A DNA stretch of 10,712 nucleotides from an uncultured Eubacteriales bacterium (GCA_934446095.1 CAKSDR010000044.1:1-10712), one strand, 5' to 3'; positions 1-7,558 are shown, counted from the first letter of the stretch. The notes: generated by a model from the sequence alone, not told the origin. Translations and numbers: made by a program.

Positions 1-273
1 ATCTATACCGGGGTATGTGTGGACGGCGCCTGCACGCTTGGAATTTGCGCGGAACGAAATGCAGTTTTTAACATGATAACAAACGGTGAAAGTATTATAA
101 AAAGGGTTATTGCAGTAAATTGGGACGGAAAAGTTCTTGCACCGTGCGGTGCCTGCCGAGAACTTATAACGCAGTTTATGCCCAAAGAATACAAAAATGT
201 CGAAATTATGCTTGATTATGAAAACGGTCGGATAGCACCGCTTGGAATTTTAACACCCGAATGGTGGATTTAA
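1..273 (+). CDS. cdd: Cytidine deaminase family protein, 3' part (start lies outside the window)
   Basis: The reading frame is open from base 1 to a TAA stop, giving the last 90 residues. Two zinc-site signatures of the cytidine deaminase superfamily are visible. One is CAERNAVF, about residues 16-23 of the fragment, with a Cys zinc ligand and the catalytic Glu. The other is PCGAC, about residues 48-52, with two more Cys ligands. The family hydrolyses cytidine or deoxycytidine to uridine in pyrimidine salvage, in the cytoplasm. The C-terminus, TPEWWI, resembles the tail of small tetrameric bacterial deaminases, some of which are annotated as blasticidin-S-deaminase-like, so the exact nucleoside substrate is not certain. 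Roughly the first 40 residues are missing. It is not obviously part of the aromatic operon: a separate promoter follows about 120 bp downstream. Confidence 0.85.
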   Translation: MYTGVCVDGACTLGICAERNAVFNMITNGESIIKRVIAVNWDGKVLAPCGACRELITQFMPKEYKNVEIMLDYENGRIAPLGILTPEWWI

Positions 274-391
274 TCAAATTGCCATAATTTTTCCGCAAGT
301 TTCATAACATAACTTTATATTGCCATTAAGGCAAAACAGCTGTAAAATATAGAGAAAAACCGATTTTTTTGATTATTTTTTGTAAAAACTC
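274..391. other. Intergenic region between the deaminase and the aromatic operon promoter; no gene seen
   Basis: This AT-rich stretch has no convincing reading frame. A small 5-bp stem with a 5-nt loop (TTGCC-ATTAA-GGCAA, 320-334) is present but is not followed by a U-tract, so I do not call it a terminator. I could not find a clear terminator for the deaminase gene, so some readthrough into the attenuator region is possible. Confidence 0.5.
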
Positions 392-420
392 TTGACATTT
401 TCTTAAAATAGGTATAGAAT
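392..420 (+). promoter_or_regulatory. Sigma-A-type promoter of the aromatic amino acid operon
   Basis: A perfect -35 hexamer TTGACA (392-397) is separated by 17 bp from TAGAAT (415-420), which matches the -10 consensus at 5 of 6 positions. Transcription would start at about 427, leaving a leader of about 195 nt before pheA. The leader holds the small peptide gene and terminator described next. Confidence 0.8.
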
Positions 421-453
421 AGCACAAAAGTTTTAATTGTGAGGTGAAACGGA

Positions 454-522
454 ATGTTCTGCATCGATTATCGATTTTATTATTATAAAGAGGACTGCCC
501 GTTTACCACATTCGGCCGATAA
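454..522 (+). CDS. Phe/Tyr-rich leader peptide of the operon attenuator (22 aa)
   Basis: This tiny gene has ATG at 454, stop TAA at 520-522 and a good Shine-Dalgarno sequence (GAGGTG, 441-446) 7 nt upstream. Of its 22 codons, eight are aromatic. Phe codons lie at 457, 475, 502 and 511, and Tyr codons at 469, 478, 481 and 484. Four sit in a row (Phe-Tyr-Tyr-Tyr, 475-486), and there is no Trp codon. It lies between a promoter and a rho-independent terminator, ahead of genes for Phe and Tyr synthesis. That is the arrangement of a classic attenuator leader, as with the pheA leader peptide of enteric bacteria. The peptide itself probably has no function. Its translation speed would report the supply of charged tRNA-Phe and tRNA-Tyr. 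The position, RBS and codon content are seen directly; the regulatory role is inferred. Confidence 0.85.
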   Translation: MFCIDYRFYYYKEDCPFTTFGR

Positions 523-567
523 TTTTCGGTTCTTTTATGTATATAACGGACGGTCCGCATTTGCATG
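492..567 (+). promoter_or_regulatory. Attenuator: alternative RNA stems competing with the terminator
   Basis: Two further stems can be drawn by eye. Stem 1:2 pairs 492-503 with 545-556; 11 of 12 positions pair, including one G-U, with one C-A mismatch. Its 5' arm lies inside the leader peptide gene, just after the Phe-Tyr-Tyr-Tyr codons. Stem 2:3 pairs 547-550 with 554-557, and then, past small internal loops, 543-544 with 559-560 and 536-541 with 562-567, including two G-U pairs. It uses up the 5' arm of the terminator. The three structures are mutually exclusive. A ribosome stalled at the aromatic codons would cover the 492-503 arm, release 545-556 for stem 2:3 and so allow readthrough. 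The order of events is inference, and the 2:3 stem is the weakest of the three. Confidence 0.6.
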
Positions 568-603
568 CTTTTTTGAGCATACATAATGCGGATTTTTATT
601 TTT
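554..603 (+). terminator. Rho-independent terminator of the attenuator
   Basis: TCCGCATT (554-561) is perfectly complementary to AATGCGGA (585-592). An inner stem pairs ATGCT (565-569) with AGCAT (576-580), and 562-563 also pair with 582-583. The stem is followed at once by TTTTTATTTTT (593-603). The pheA ribosome binding site (608-612) begins just after the U-tract. A full terminator inside an operon leader, after a promoter and a small aromatic-rich gene, fits regulated premature termination rather than the end of a gene. Confidence 0.85.
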
Positions 604-621
604 CATCGGAGGATTTTAAAA

Positions 622-1710
622 ATGAATCAACTTGAAAAAGCGCGGAATATTATTAATGAAACAGATCTGGAAATGGCAAAACTTTTTGAGAAAAGAATGG
701 ACGCTGCGAAAGAAGTTGCGGCATATAAAAAAGAACATGCCCTTTCCGTAGACGACTTTTCGAGAGAAGAAGAAATAATAAAAAGAAACTCAAAATTTGT
801 GGAAAACGAAGAATTGCGTTCTTATTATGTAAGTTTTTTAAAATATAACATAGAACTTTCCAAAAAATTCCAGCATCGCATTCTTGACGGAATGAGAGTG
901 GCTTACAGCGGAGTTGAAGGAGCGTTTGCAAATATTGCGGCGGAAAAAATCTTCCCCGATGCGATTTCGGTTCCGTGCAAAGATTTCAGAGCCGCCTATA
1001 ACGCGGCTGCCAACGGAAACTGCGACTGCGCACTCTTGCCTATCGAAAACAGTCACAACGGCGATGTTGTACAGGTTTTAGACCTTGCTTTTTTCGGATC
1101 GCTTTATATTTCAAGCATTTATGAAGTCGAAATTACCCAAAACCTTCTTGCAAACAAAGGTGCGTCCATAGGCGGCATAAAAACAGTTATAAGCCATCCC
1201 CAGGCTCTCGGACAATGCGAAGCATTTATAAGGGAACACGGTTTTAAAACTGTTGAGGCGGTAAATACTGCAGTTGCAGTAAAACAAGTAGCTGAGTCCG
1301 GACGGCTCGACATTGCAGCAATAGGCAGCATTGAAGCCGGAAAAAAATTCGGACTTGAAAAAATAGAAGGGCACATAAACGAAAGCGGCACAAACACCAC
1401 TCGCTTTGCGGTGTTTACGCGTGCAGCAAAACAAAAAGACCCGAAAGACAAGCATTTTATCATGCTTTTCACAGTAAAAAACGAAGCAGGTTCTCTTGGC
1501 AAAGCCGTATCGATTATCGGAGAGAACGGCTTTAATTTGAAAGCTCTTAAAAGCCGTCCCACAAAAGAACTTATATGGGATTATTATTTTTATGCCGAAG
1601 GCGAAGGGGACATTAACGGCGACAGCGGTAAAAAAATGCTTAAAGAACTTAAAAAATGCTGCAAAAACCTTAAAATACTCGGCTCCTTTGAAAAAGAACT
1701 GCACATCTGA
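622..1710 (+). CDS. pheA: Bifunctional chorismate mutase / prephenate dehydratase (P-protein)
   Basis: This 362-aa cytoplasmic enzyme converts chorismate to prephenate and then to phenylpyruvate, the precursor of Phe. Residues 1-88 are an AroQ-type chorismate mutase. Arg8, Arg25, Lys36, Asp45, Arg48 and Glu49 align at constant spacing with the E. coli active-site residues Arg11, Arg28, Lys39, Asp48, Arg51 and Glu52. Residues 91-267 are the prephenate dehydratase domain, with the IENS segment (141-144) and the TTRF motif (259-262) that carries the catalytic Thr. Residues 277-360 form an ACT domain, which in this family binds Phe for feedback inhibition. Its usual ESRP motif reads KSRP (310-313). 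I chose ATG 622 because GGAGG (608-612) lies 9 nt upstream. An in-frame start at 586 would sit inside the attenuator terminator. It is the first structural gene of the operon, 21 bp before aroB. Confidence 0.95.
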   Translation: MNQLEKARNIINETDLEMAKLFEKRMDAAKEVAAYKKEHALSVDDFSREEEIIKRNSKFVENEELRSYYVSFLKYNIELSKKFQHRILDGMRVAYSGVEGAFANIAAEKIFPDAISVPCKDFRAAYNAAANGNCDCALLPIENSHNGDVVQVLDLAFFGSLYISSIYEVEITQNLLANKGASIGGIKTVISHPQALGQCEAFIREHGFKTVEAVNTAVAVKQVAESGRLDIAAIGSIEAGKKFGLEKIEGHINESGTNTTRFAVFTRAAKQKDPKDKHFIMLFTVKNEAGSLGKAVSIIGENGFNLKALKSRPTKELIWDYYFYAEGEGDINGDSGKKMLKELKKCCKNLKILGSFEKELHI

Positions 1711-1731
1711 TAACTGACTGGAGAACGTGAA

Positions 1732-2751
1732 ATGAATATATCAGTAAAAACAGCTTCCGGTTCATATGACATCATTCTTCAGCGTGCGGCGCTGAAAAAT
1801 GCCGGAGAAATACTAAATCTTAACCGTAAAGTTCTTATCGTAACCGACAGCAATGTTCCGCAAAATTACTCAAAAGTTATAAAAGATCAGGCGACTGACG
1901 CTATTATAACCGTAATTGAACAGGGCGAAAAGTCCAAAAATCTTGACACGTGGAAACTTCTGCTGCAAAAAATGACCGAGAACAACTTTACGAGAACCGA
2001 CGCCGTTGCCGCTGTCGGGGGCGGAGTTGTCGGAGATATTGCGGGATTTGCCGCTGCCTGTTATATGCGCGGAATTGATTTTTACAACATTCCGACAACG
2101 CTTCTTTCTCAAGTCGACTCTTCTATCGGCGGCAAAACGGCGGTTGATTTTATGGGTTACAAAAATCTTGTAGGAGCATTTTTCCCGCCGAAAAAAGTTA
2201 TCATAGATCCTGATACTTTAAAAACGCTCCCGGAAAGGCAACTTTCAAACGGACTTGCCGAATCTGTCAAAATGTCTCTTACGAGTGACAAAAACTTATT
2301 TGAAATATTTGAAAAAGAAACTCCTTTTGATGAAAAAATCCTGGATCTTATTATCGAAAAATCACTTCTTATAAAAAAATATGTTGTAGAAAACGATGAA
2401 AAAGAATCCGGACTCAGAAAAATACTTAATTTCGGACATACACTCGCGCATGCAATCGAAAGTATTAACGGCATGGAAAAATATTATCACGGCGAATGTG
2501 TTTCCATGGGCATGCTTCCTATGTGTTCCGATAATATAAAGCCCCGGGTAAAATCCGTTTTGCAAAAACTTAATCTCCCGACGGAAATAAACGAAAAAGC
2601 AGACCTTATAATCTCTGCGGCAAGGCATGACAAAAAAGCAAGCGGCGGAAATATAACAATCGTAACGGTTGATGAAATAGGAAAATGCAATCTTAAAACC
2701 ATTGCGTTTTCGGAATATGAAAACCTTATAAGAAAGGCGGCGGAAAAATGA
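1732..2751 (+). CDS. aroB: 3-dehydroquinate synthase
   Basis: Step 2 of the shikimate pathway: converts DAHP to 3-dehydroquinate, using NAD+ and a metal ion. The protein has 339 residues, a little shorter than the usual 350-370. The glycine-rich NAD-binding segment GGGVVGD is at 96-102. The family signature PTTLLSQVDSSIGGKTA is at 121-137. The expected metal ligands are Glu177 (GLAE), His236 (NFGHT) and His253 (YYHGE). The ribosome binding site GGAG (1720-1723) sits 8 nt before ATG 1732. The stop codon overlaps the aroC start as ATGA, so the two genes are probably translationally coupled. Confidence 0.97.
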   Translation: MNISVKTASGSYDIILQRAALKNAGEILNLNRKVLIVTDSNVPQNYSKVIKDQATDAIITVIEQGEKSKNLDTWKLLLQKMTENNFTRTDAVAAVGGGVVGDIAGFAAACYMRGIDFYNIPTTLLSQVDSSIGGKTAVDFMGYKNLVGAFFPPKKVIIDPDTLKTLPERQLSNGLAESVKMSLTSDKNLFEIFEKETPFDEKILDLIIEKSLLIKKYVVENDEKESGLRKILNFGHTLAHAIESINGMEKYYHGECVSMGMLPMCSDNIKPRVKSVLQKLNLPTEINEKADLIISAARHDKKASGGNITIVTVDEIGKCNLKTIAFSEYENLIRKAAEK

Positions 2752-3839
2752 AAAACACTTTTGGCAGCAGCATAAGCATTACTTTATTCGGCGAAAGCCA
2801 CGGACAAAATATAGGCGCTGTAATAGACGGACTTCCCGCAGGCATATCTGTGGATACCGAAAAAATAGAATCTTATCTTGCAAAAAGACGCCCGTTCGGC
2901 AAAATTTCAACCCCCCGCCGGGAAAAAGATTCCTTTCGTATTGCAAGCGGTGTCTTCAACGGCAAAACATGCGGAACTCCGATATGCATTTTGATTGAAA
3001 ATTCGGACACAAACAGTTCCGACTATGAAAAAAACCGTTTTTTGCCGCGTCCGTCGCATGCCGATTTTACGGCAGACTGCAAGTATCACGGTTTTCAGGA
3101 CTACAGAGGCGGAGGACATTTCAGCGGCAGAATTACAGCTCCGGTAGTTGCCTGCGGCGGAATTATAATTCCGGCACTCAGAAAAAAAGGAATTGTAATC
3201 GCAACCCATATTAAAGAATGCGCCGAAATTTCGGACAGAAATTTTGAAGATTTTGAAAAAGACGCGGAAACTTTGAACAATATGGATTTTGCAGTGCTGG
3301 ACAATGAAAAAAAAGAAAAAATGATTCTTGAAATAACGTCCGCCGCAAAAGACGGCGACAGCGTCGGCGGCATTTTGGAAACTGTTATCTGCGGCATGCC
3401 GAAAGGGATAGGCGAACCATACTTCGACAGTTTTGAAGGCGTTTTATCGCATGCATTGTTTTCAATCCCGGCACTACACGGCGTTGAGTTCGGCGCGGGA
3501 TTCGGATTTGCCGGAATGAAAGGCTCTGACGCAAACGATCCTTTTGTTTTGAAAGACGGAAAAATTGTCACAAAAACCAACAACAGCGGCGGCATAAACG
3601 GCGGAATTTCAAACGGAATGCCCATAATTTTCAGAACTGTTTACCGCCCGACGCCTTCGATATCAAAAGAACAGCAAACAGTTAACCTATCCTCGATGAA
3701 ACAGGAAAATATCTCTTTGAAAGGCCGTCACGATCCCTGCATACTGCATCGCGCAAGGGTCGTTCAGGACAGTGTCGCGGCTTTATGCTGCGCGGATCTT
3801 TTGTCGGTTAAATACGGCGGCGACTGGTTGGGTGAATAA
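2748..3839 (+). CDS. aroC: Chorismate synthase
   Basis: Last common step of the pathway: removes phosphate from EPSP to give chorismate. It needs reduced FMN although there is no net redox change. Its 363 residues are the normal length. Visible family motifs are GESHG with His18, RPSHAD with His104, the DYRGGGHFSGR block (118-128), the FMN-binding GGINGGISNG (281-290) and GRHDPC (326-331). The central block reads GGGHFSGRITA rather than the ERSSARET-like form of enterobacterial enzymes. I recognise this as the clostridial version of the family. No flavin reductase domain is fused, so the enzyme depends on separately reduced FMN. It overlaps aroB by 4 bp and the next gene by 1 bp (TAATG). Confidence 0.97.
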   Translation: MKNTFGSSISITLFGESHGQNIGAVIDGLPAGISVDTEKIESYLAKRRPFGKISTPRREKDSFRIASGVFNGKTCGTPICILIENSDTNSSDYEKNRFLPRPSHADFTADCKYHGFQDYRGGGHFSGRITAPVVACGGIIIPALRKKGIVIATHIKECAEISDRNFEDFEKDAETLNNMDFAVLDNEKKEKMILEITSAAKDGDSVGGILETVICGMPKGIGEPYFDSFEGVLSHALFSIPALHGVEFGAGFGFAGMKGSDANDPFVLKDGKIVTKTNNSGGINGGISNGMPIIFRTVYRPTPSISKEQQTVNLSSMKQENISLKGRHDPCILHRARVVQDSVAALCCADLLSVKYGGDWLGE

Positions 3840-5092
3840 TGGAATACGGACTTATAGGCGAAAAACTCGGACACAGTTTTTCAAAAGAAATTCACAAAAA
3901 ACTTTTCGGTTATGATTATATTTTAAAGGAAATACCGAAAGAAAACATAGACTCTTTTTTAAGAAAAAAAGATTTTAAGGCAATAAACGTTACAATACCA
4001 TACAAGCAAACGGTTATTCCCTATCTTGACAATATAAGCGACGAAGCGAAAAAAATAGGCGCCGTAAATACTATAGTAAATAAAAACGGAGTCCTTTACG
4101 GTTCAAACACCGATTTTTTCGGGCTTAAATCTCTTATAGAAAGAACGGGCATTTCGCTTTTGAACAAAAAGGTATTGATTTTCGGAAGCGGCGGAACTTC
4201 AAAAACTGCTCTTTTCACGGCAAATAGTATGGGAGCCGGAAAAGTATTGCGGGTTTCCAGAACAAAAAACAGCGATTGCATAACATACGGCGGCGCTTTA
4301 AAATTTCATGCTGACGCAGATGTTATAATAAATACGACTCCCTGCGGAATGTATCCTGAAATTTACGCCTGCGCGGCGGAAATTGACTCTTTTCCGAATC
4401 TTTCCGGCGTAATCGACGCGGTATACAATCCCCTTCGTTCAAAACTTGTCTGCGATGCCATGGCAAAGAAAATTCCGGCATCGGGCGGACTTTATATGCT
4501 TGTCGCTCAGGCTGCGCGCGCCGCAGAACTTTTTACGGGTGAAAAAGTTCCGGAAGAAAAGATTGAAAAAATTTACAGAGATATTTATTTATCAAAGCAA
4601 AATATAGTTCTTGTCGGCATGCCCGGAAGCGGGAAATCCACCGTAGGAAAAATACTGAGCGAAAAATACGGACTTTATTTTGTTGACTGCGATACAGAAA
4701 TAGAAAACTCGGAGAAAAAGACCATCCCCGAAATTTTCAAAGAACACGGCGAGCAATACTTCAGAAATGCGGAAACTTTAATAATCCGAAAACTTGCATG
4801 TATGCAGGGCGCAGTTATCTCAACCGGAGGAGGAGCCGTTCTCAACAAACAAAACATAGATGTTTTAAAGGAAAACGGCAGAATTTATTTTCTTGACCGT
4901 CCTGTTGAAGACATCGCGGTTTCACCTTCTCGGCCGCTTACGCAAAACCGCGAAATGCTGCTTAAAATATACCGCGAGCGATATTCGCTTTATTGTTCCG
5001 CAAGCGATGTCAAAATCTCTTGCACAACGTCTGAAAACGATGAGGCCTGCGCTGTATGGGAGGAGTTCTGCAATGAAAATTTTAATAATTAA
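3839..5092 (+). CDS. aroE-aroK: Fused shikimate dehydrogenase - shikimate kinase (AroE-AroK)
   Basis: One 417-aa protein carries two consecutive steps: 3-dehydroshikimate to shikimate (NADPH), then shikimate to shikimate-3-phosphate (ATP). Residues 1-250 are AroE: NVTIPYK with catalytic Lys56, SNTD with catalytic Asp92, the nucleotide loop GSGGTSKT (116-123), and SRT (140-142), which suits NADP binding. Residues 254-417 are AroK: Walker A GMPGSGKST (260-268), DCD (283-285), a shikimate-binding FRNAE (308-312) with Arg309, GGG (330-332), and an RPL lid segment (365-367). There is no stop or frameshift between the domains, and the join is short (about residues 248-256). The start ATG overlaps the aroC stop by one base. 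A strong ribosome binding site inside its last codons serves aroQ. Confidence 0.93.
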   Translation: MEYGLIGEKLGHSFSKEIHKKLFGYDYILKEIPKENIDSFLRKKDFKAINVTIPYKQTVIPYLDNISDEAKKIGAVNTIVNKNGVLYGSNTDFFGLKSLIERTGISLLNKKVLIFGSGGTSKTALFTANSMGAGKVLRVSRTKNSDCITYGGALKFHADADVIINTTPCGMYPEIYACAAEIDSFPNLSGVIDAVYNPLRSKLVCDAMAKKIPASGGLYMLVAQAARAAELFTGEKVPEEKIEKIYRDIYLSKQNIVLVGMPGSGKSTVGKILSEKYGLYFVDCDTEIENSEKKTIPEIFKEHGEQYFRNAETLIIRKLACMQGAVISTGGGAVLNKQNIDVLKENGRIYFLDRPVEDIAVSPSRPLTQNREMLLKIYRERYSLYCSASDVKISCTTSENDEACAVWEEFCNENFNN

Positions 5093-5510
5093 CGGTCCGA
5101 ATATTAACATGCTTGGAATACGGGAACCGGATATATATGGGAAGCAGACATACAAAGATTTATGTAAAAAAATAAAACTTCACGCAAAGAAAAAAAATAT
5201 AAAAGTCCGCTTTTATCAGTCAAACTTTGAGGGCAAACTTGTTACAAAAATTCAAAGATCGCTTGGCAAATTTGACGGTATCGTTATAAACCCTGCGGCA
5301 TTTACGCACACGAGCGTCGCTTTGCTTGACGCCCTGAAAGCGGTAAATATTCCGGCCGTTGAAGTCCATATTTCAAACGTAGACTTGCGCGAGGACTTCA
5401 GAAGTATAAGTTATGTAAGAAATTACTGCGAAAAAACCATTTCAGGCCACGGTTTTGACGGATACATTGAAGCCGTTGACTTTTTGACAGAAAGAGAAAA
5501 CAAAAAATGA
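5073..5510 (+). CDS. aroQ: Type II 3-dehydroquinate dehydratase
   Basis: Step 3: dehydrates 3-dehydroquinate to 3-dehydroshikimate. Its 145 residues are typical of the small dodecameric type II enzyme, which is unrelated to type I AroD. Visible hallmarks are NGPNINMLG (7-15), catalytic Tyr22 (DIYG), QSNFEG (49-54), INPAAFTHTS with Asn73, and EVHISN with His99, followed by Arg110. The start at ATG 5073 is fixed by GGGAGGAG (5058-5065) just upstream and by the protein beginning exactly at the conserved MKILIINGPN. The same frame extends upstream to 4893, but that part is only a shadow of aroK. The gene overlaps aroK by 20 bp and aroA by 4 bp (ATGA). Confidence 0.95.
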   Translation: MKILIINGPNINMLGIREPDIYGKQTYKDLCKKIKLHAKKKNIKVRFYQSNFEGKLVTKIQRSLGKFDGIVINPAAFTHTSVALLDALKAVNIPAVEVHISNVDLREDFRSISYVRNYCEKTISGHGFDGYIEAVDFLTERENKK

Positions 5511-6703
5511 AAGCAACTTTTTCATCTTCGCTCCCCGAAGGCACAATTAAAGCCCCGCCTTCAAAAAGCATATCGCACAGAGCATTGATATGCGGGGCAC
5601 TATCGGAATGTTCGTCAATAGAAAACATTGCTTTTTCGGATGATATTTCCGCCACGCACTCGTGCCTTGAAGCACTCGGCGCAAAATTTTGCGGAAGCAA
5701 AACCGGAGGACTTATTCTTGATATGGTTCCCGACGGTGCCGAACTTTTCTGCAATGAAAGCGGAAGCACGCTTAGATTTTTGCTTCCGTTTTGCATGGCG
5801 TCGGGGAAAAAAATCAAACTTTACGGATCCGAGCGTCTTTTCAGTCGCCCTCTCGGCGTATATGAAGATATTGCAAAAACGCAGAATATAAGTTTTTTAA
5901 AAGAAAAAAATTCAGTTACCGTCTGCGGCACTCTTGAACCCGGGGATTTTACAATTCCGGGCAATATATCAAGCCAGTTTATTTCAGGATTGTTGTTTTT
6001 GCTTCCTATTCTTCACAAAGACAGCAATATTTTCATTACCGGAAATTTTGAAAGCAGGTCTTATGTCGACATGACTATAGACACTCTTGAAAAATTCGGA
6101 ATAAAAATCGGCATTTCCGGTAACACTTTCCGCATTTTCGGAAACCAAAAATACAAAAACAGATCTTTTGCGGTAGAAGGAGATTACTCAAATGCCGCTT
6201 TTGCCGACGCTTTCAACTATATCGGCGGAAATGTGGAAATAACAGGTCTTAATCCCGATTCTTTGCAGGGCGACCGCGTATATAAAAGCATTTTTGAAAA
6301 AATCAAAAACGGAGAAACTCTTTTCGATATATCCGACTGTCCCGACCTTGCGCCGATTGCTTTCGTGCTCGCGGCTTTTTTCGGCAAAGTAACCTTTACC
6401 GGAACTTCAAGACTCAAAATCAAGGAAAGCGACCGTGCCTTATGCATGAAACAGGAACTTGCAAAGTGCAATGTAAAAACCGAAATTTCAGAAAATTCGG
6501 TTACGGTTTTCGGCGGAAACGTGCAAAAACCAACGCTAACCCTTGAAGGTCACAACGATCACAGAATTGTGATGGCTTTGTCGGTTCTCCTTGCAATAAC
6601 CGGCGGCGCGATAGACGGAGCGCAGGCGGTTTCAAAAAGTTATCCGGAGTTTTTCGACTCATTAAAAGCGCTGAAGGCAGGTATAGAACTTTATGGAACT
6701 TAA
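5507..6703 (+). CDS. aroA: 5-enolpyruvylshikimate-3-phosphate (EPSP) synthase
   Basis: Step 6: joins PEP to shikimate-3-phosphate to form EPSP. It has 398 residues, somewhat short against the usual 410-430. Motifs in order are APPSKSISHR (16-25) with Lys20 and Arg25, NESGSTLRF (83-91) forming the PEP/glyphosate loop, RPLGVYEDI (114-122), SSQF (155-158), DCPDLAP (277-283) with the catalytic Asp280, LKIKESDR (303-310) with Glu307, and NDHRIVMA (350-357). SSQF is closer to the E. coli-like class than to the SAQ form of CP4-type enzymes. The position equivalent to E. coli Pro101 is Phe91. Whether this changes glyphosate sensitivity cannot be told from sequence alone. The start overlaps the aroQ stop as ATGA, and the 3' end overlaps tyrA by 11 bp. 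Confidence 0.96.
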   Translation: MKATFSSSLPEGTIKAPPSKSISHRALICGALSECSSIENIAFSDDISATHSCLEALGAKFCGSKTGGLILDMVPDGAELFCNESGSTLRFLLPFCMASGKKIKLYGSERLFSRPLGVYEDIAKTQNISFLKEKNSVTVCGTLEPGDFTIPGNISSQFISGLLFLLPILHKDSNIFITGNFESRSYVDMTIDTLEKFGIKIGISGNTFRIFGNQKYKNRSFAVEGDYSNAAFADAFNYIGGNVEITGLNPDSLQGDRVYKSIFEKIKNGETLFDISDCPDLAPIAFVLAAFFGKVTFTGTSRLKIKESDRALCMKQELAKCNVKTEISENSVTVFGGNVQKPTLTLEGHNDHRIVMALSVLLAITGGAIDGAQAVSKSYPEFFDSLKALKAGIELYGT

Positions 6704-7553
6704 CAATAAAAAGAAAATTTTAATAGTAGGGCTCGGCCTTTTGGGCGGAAGTTACGCAAAAGCCCTGAAAAGACAAGGATTTACGGTTTATGCTATTACA
6801 AAAGAGCAAAAATCCATAGACTATGCCCTCCAAAATAATATAATCGACTGCGGAAAAACAACTGTGGAAAAAGATTTCCTCGATAAAGCAGACATTATAG
6901 TTTTTGCACTTTACCCGCATGTTTTTACCGAGTGGGTACAAACCTACGGACACCTTATAAAAAGCGGCACAATCTTGACCGATGTGACGGGCGTTAAGGA
7001 ATGCGTAGTATATAAAATACAGTCTTTGCTTCCCTGCGGCGTCGAATTTATTGCGGCACATCCTATGGCAGGACGCGAAGTTTTCGGAGTTGAAAATGCA
7101 GACGATTCAATTTTCAAAGACGCAAACTATATTGTTGTCCCGACAGAAAAAAACTCCGAAGAAGCGATAGAGTTGTGCAAGCAGCTCGGAAAGGTCCTTG
7201 GATTTGCGAAAATATCAACTTTAAACCCGCAAAAGCATGATGAAATGATTGCGTTTCTTTCCCAACTTACTCACTGCATCGCCGTTTGCCTTATGTGCGC
7301 AAACGCAGACGATTCGCTCGTGCAGTACACCGGAGATTCATTCCGCGATCTTACCCGCATCGCAAATATAAACGATGATATGTGGAGCGAACTTTTCCTT
7401 CTTAATAAGAATTTCCTTTTAAAAGAAATGGAAGTCTTTGAAAAAAGTTTCAATGAACTCTACAATTATATAAAAACCGGCGACCGTGAAGGCATGCGTG
7501 AAATGATGCGATTGTCTTCATCTCGCCGCAAAAAATTCAACAAAGGAGTGTGA
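6693..7553 (+). CDS. tyrA: Prephenate dehydrogenase, monofunctional and without an ACT domain
   Basis: Oxidatively decarboxylates prephenate to 4-hydroxyphenylpyruvate, the precursor of Tyr, with NAD(P)+. In 286 residues it has a Rossmann loop GLGLLGGS (13-20), HPMAGRE (123-129) with His123, SQLTHCIA (190-197) with His194, and GDSFRDLTRIA (214-224) with conserved Arg residues. The chain ends with the helical dehydrogenase domain. No C-terminal ACT domain follows (as in the longer Bacillus enzyme), and no chorismate mutase is fused. Tyr feedback through an ACT domain is therefore not expected here. The start overlaps aroA, and the stop lies between the ribosome binding site and the start of the DAHP synthase gene. 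Cyclohexadienyl or arogenate dehydrogenase activity cannot be excluded from sequence. Confidence 0.93.
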   Translation: MELNNKKKILIVGLGLLGGSYAKALKRQGFTVYAITKEQKSIDYALQNNIIDCGKTTVEKDFLDKADIIVFALYPHVFTEWVQTYGHLIKSGTILTDVTGVKECVVYKIQSLLPCGVEFIAAHPMAGREVFGVENADDSIFKDANYIVVPTEKNSEEAIELCKQLGKVLGFAKISTLNPQKHDEMIAFLSQLTHCIAVCLMCANADDSLVQYTGDSFRDLTRIANINDDMWSELFLLNKNFLLKEMEVFEKSFNELYNYIKTGDREGMREMMRLSSSRRKKFNKGV

Positions 7554-7558
7554 AATGT

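Noticed and set aside
320..334. Stem-loop TTGCC-ATTAA-GGCAA as a terminator for the deaminase gene
   Set aside because: It has only 5 bp and no U-tract after it.
392..603. T-box or riboswitch as the regulator of the aromatic operon
   Set aside because: I see no T-box consensus (such as TGGnACCGCG) in the leader. The leader peptide and alternative stems explain the region better.
586..621. Upstream in-frame ATG for pheA, adding 12 residues
   Set aside because: It lies within the attenuator terminator stem and has no RBS. ATG 622 has GGAGG at good spacing and begins the conserved chorismate mutase domain.
1111..1704. Long minus-strand open frame opposite pheA
   Set aside because: It is antisense to a gene with complete conserved active-site motifs. 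The translation is rich in Phe and Cys with no recognisable domain and no RBS, as is typical of a shadow frame.
4893..5072. Upstream extension of the aroQ frame by 60 codons
   Set aside because: This part lies wholly inside the AroK coding sequence, shows no similarity to dehydroquinase, and aroQ has a strong RBS directly before ATG 5073.
7550..7558. GTG start for the DAHP synthase, overlapping the tyrA stop
   Set aside because: It is only one base from the GGAG ribosome binding site, too close for initiation. ATG 7559 has workable spacing.
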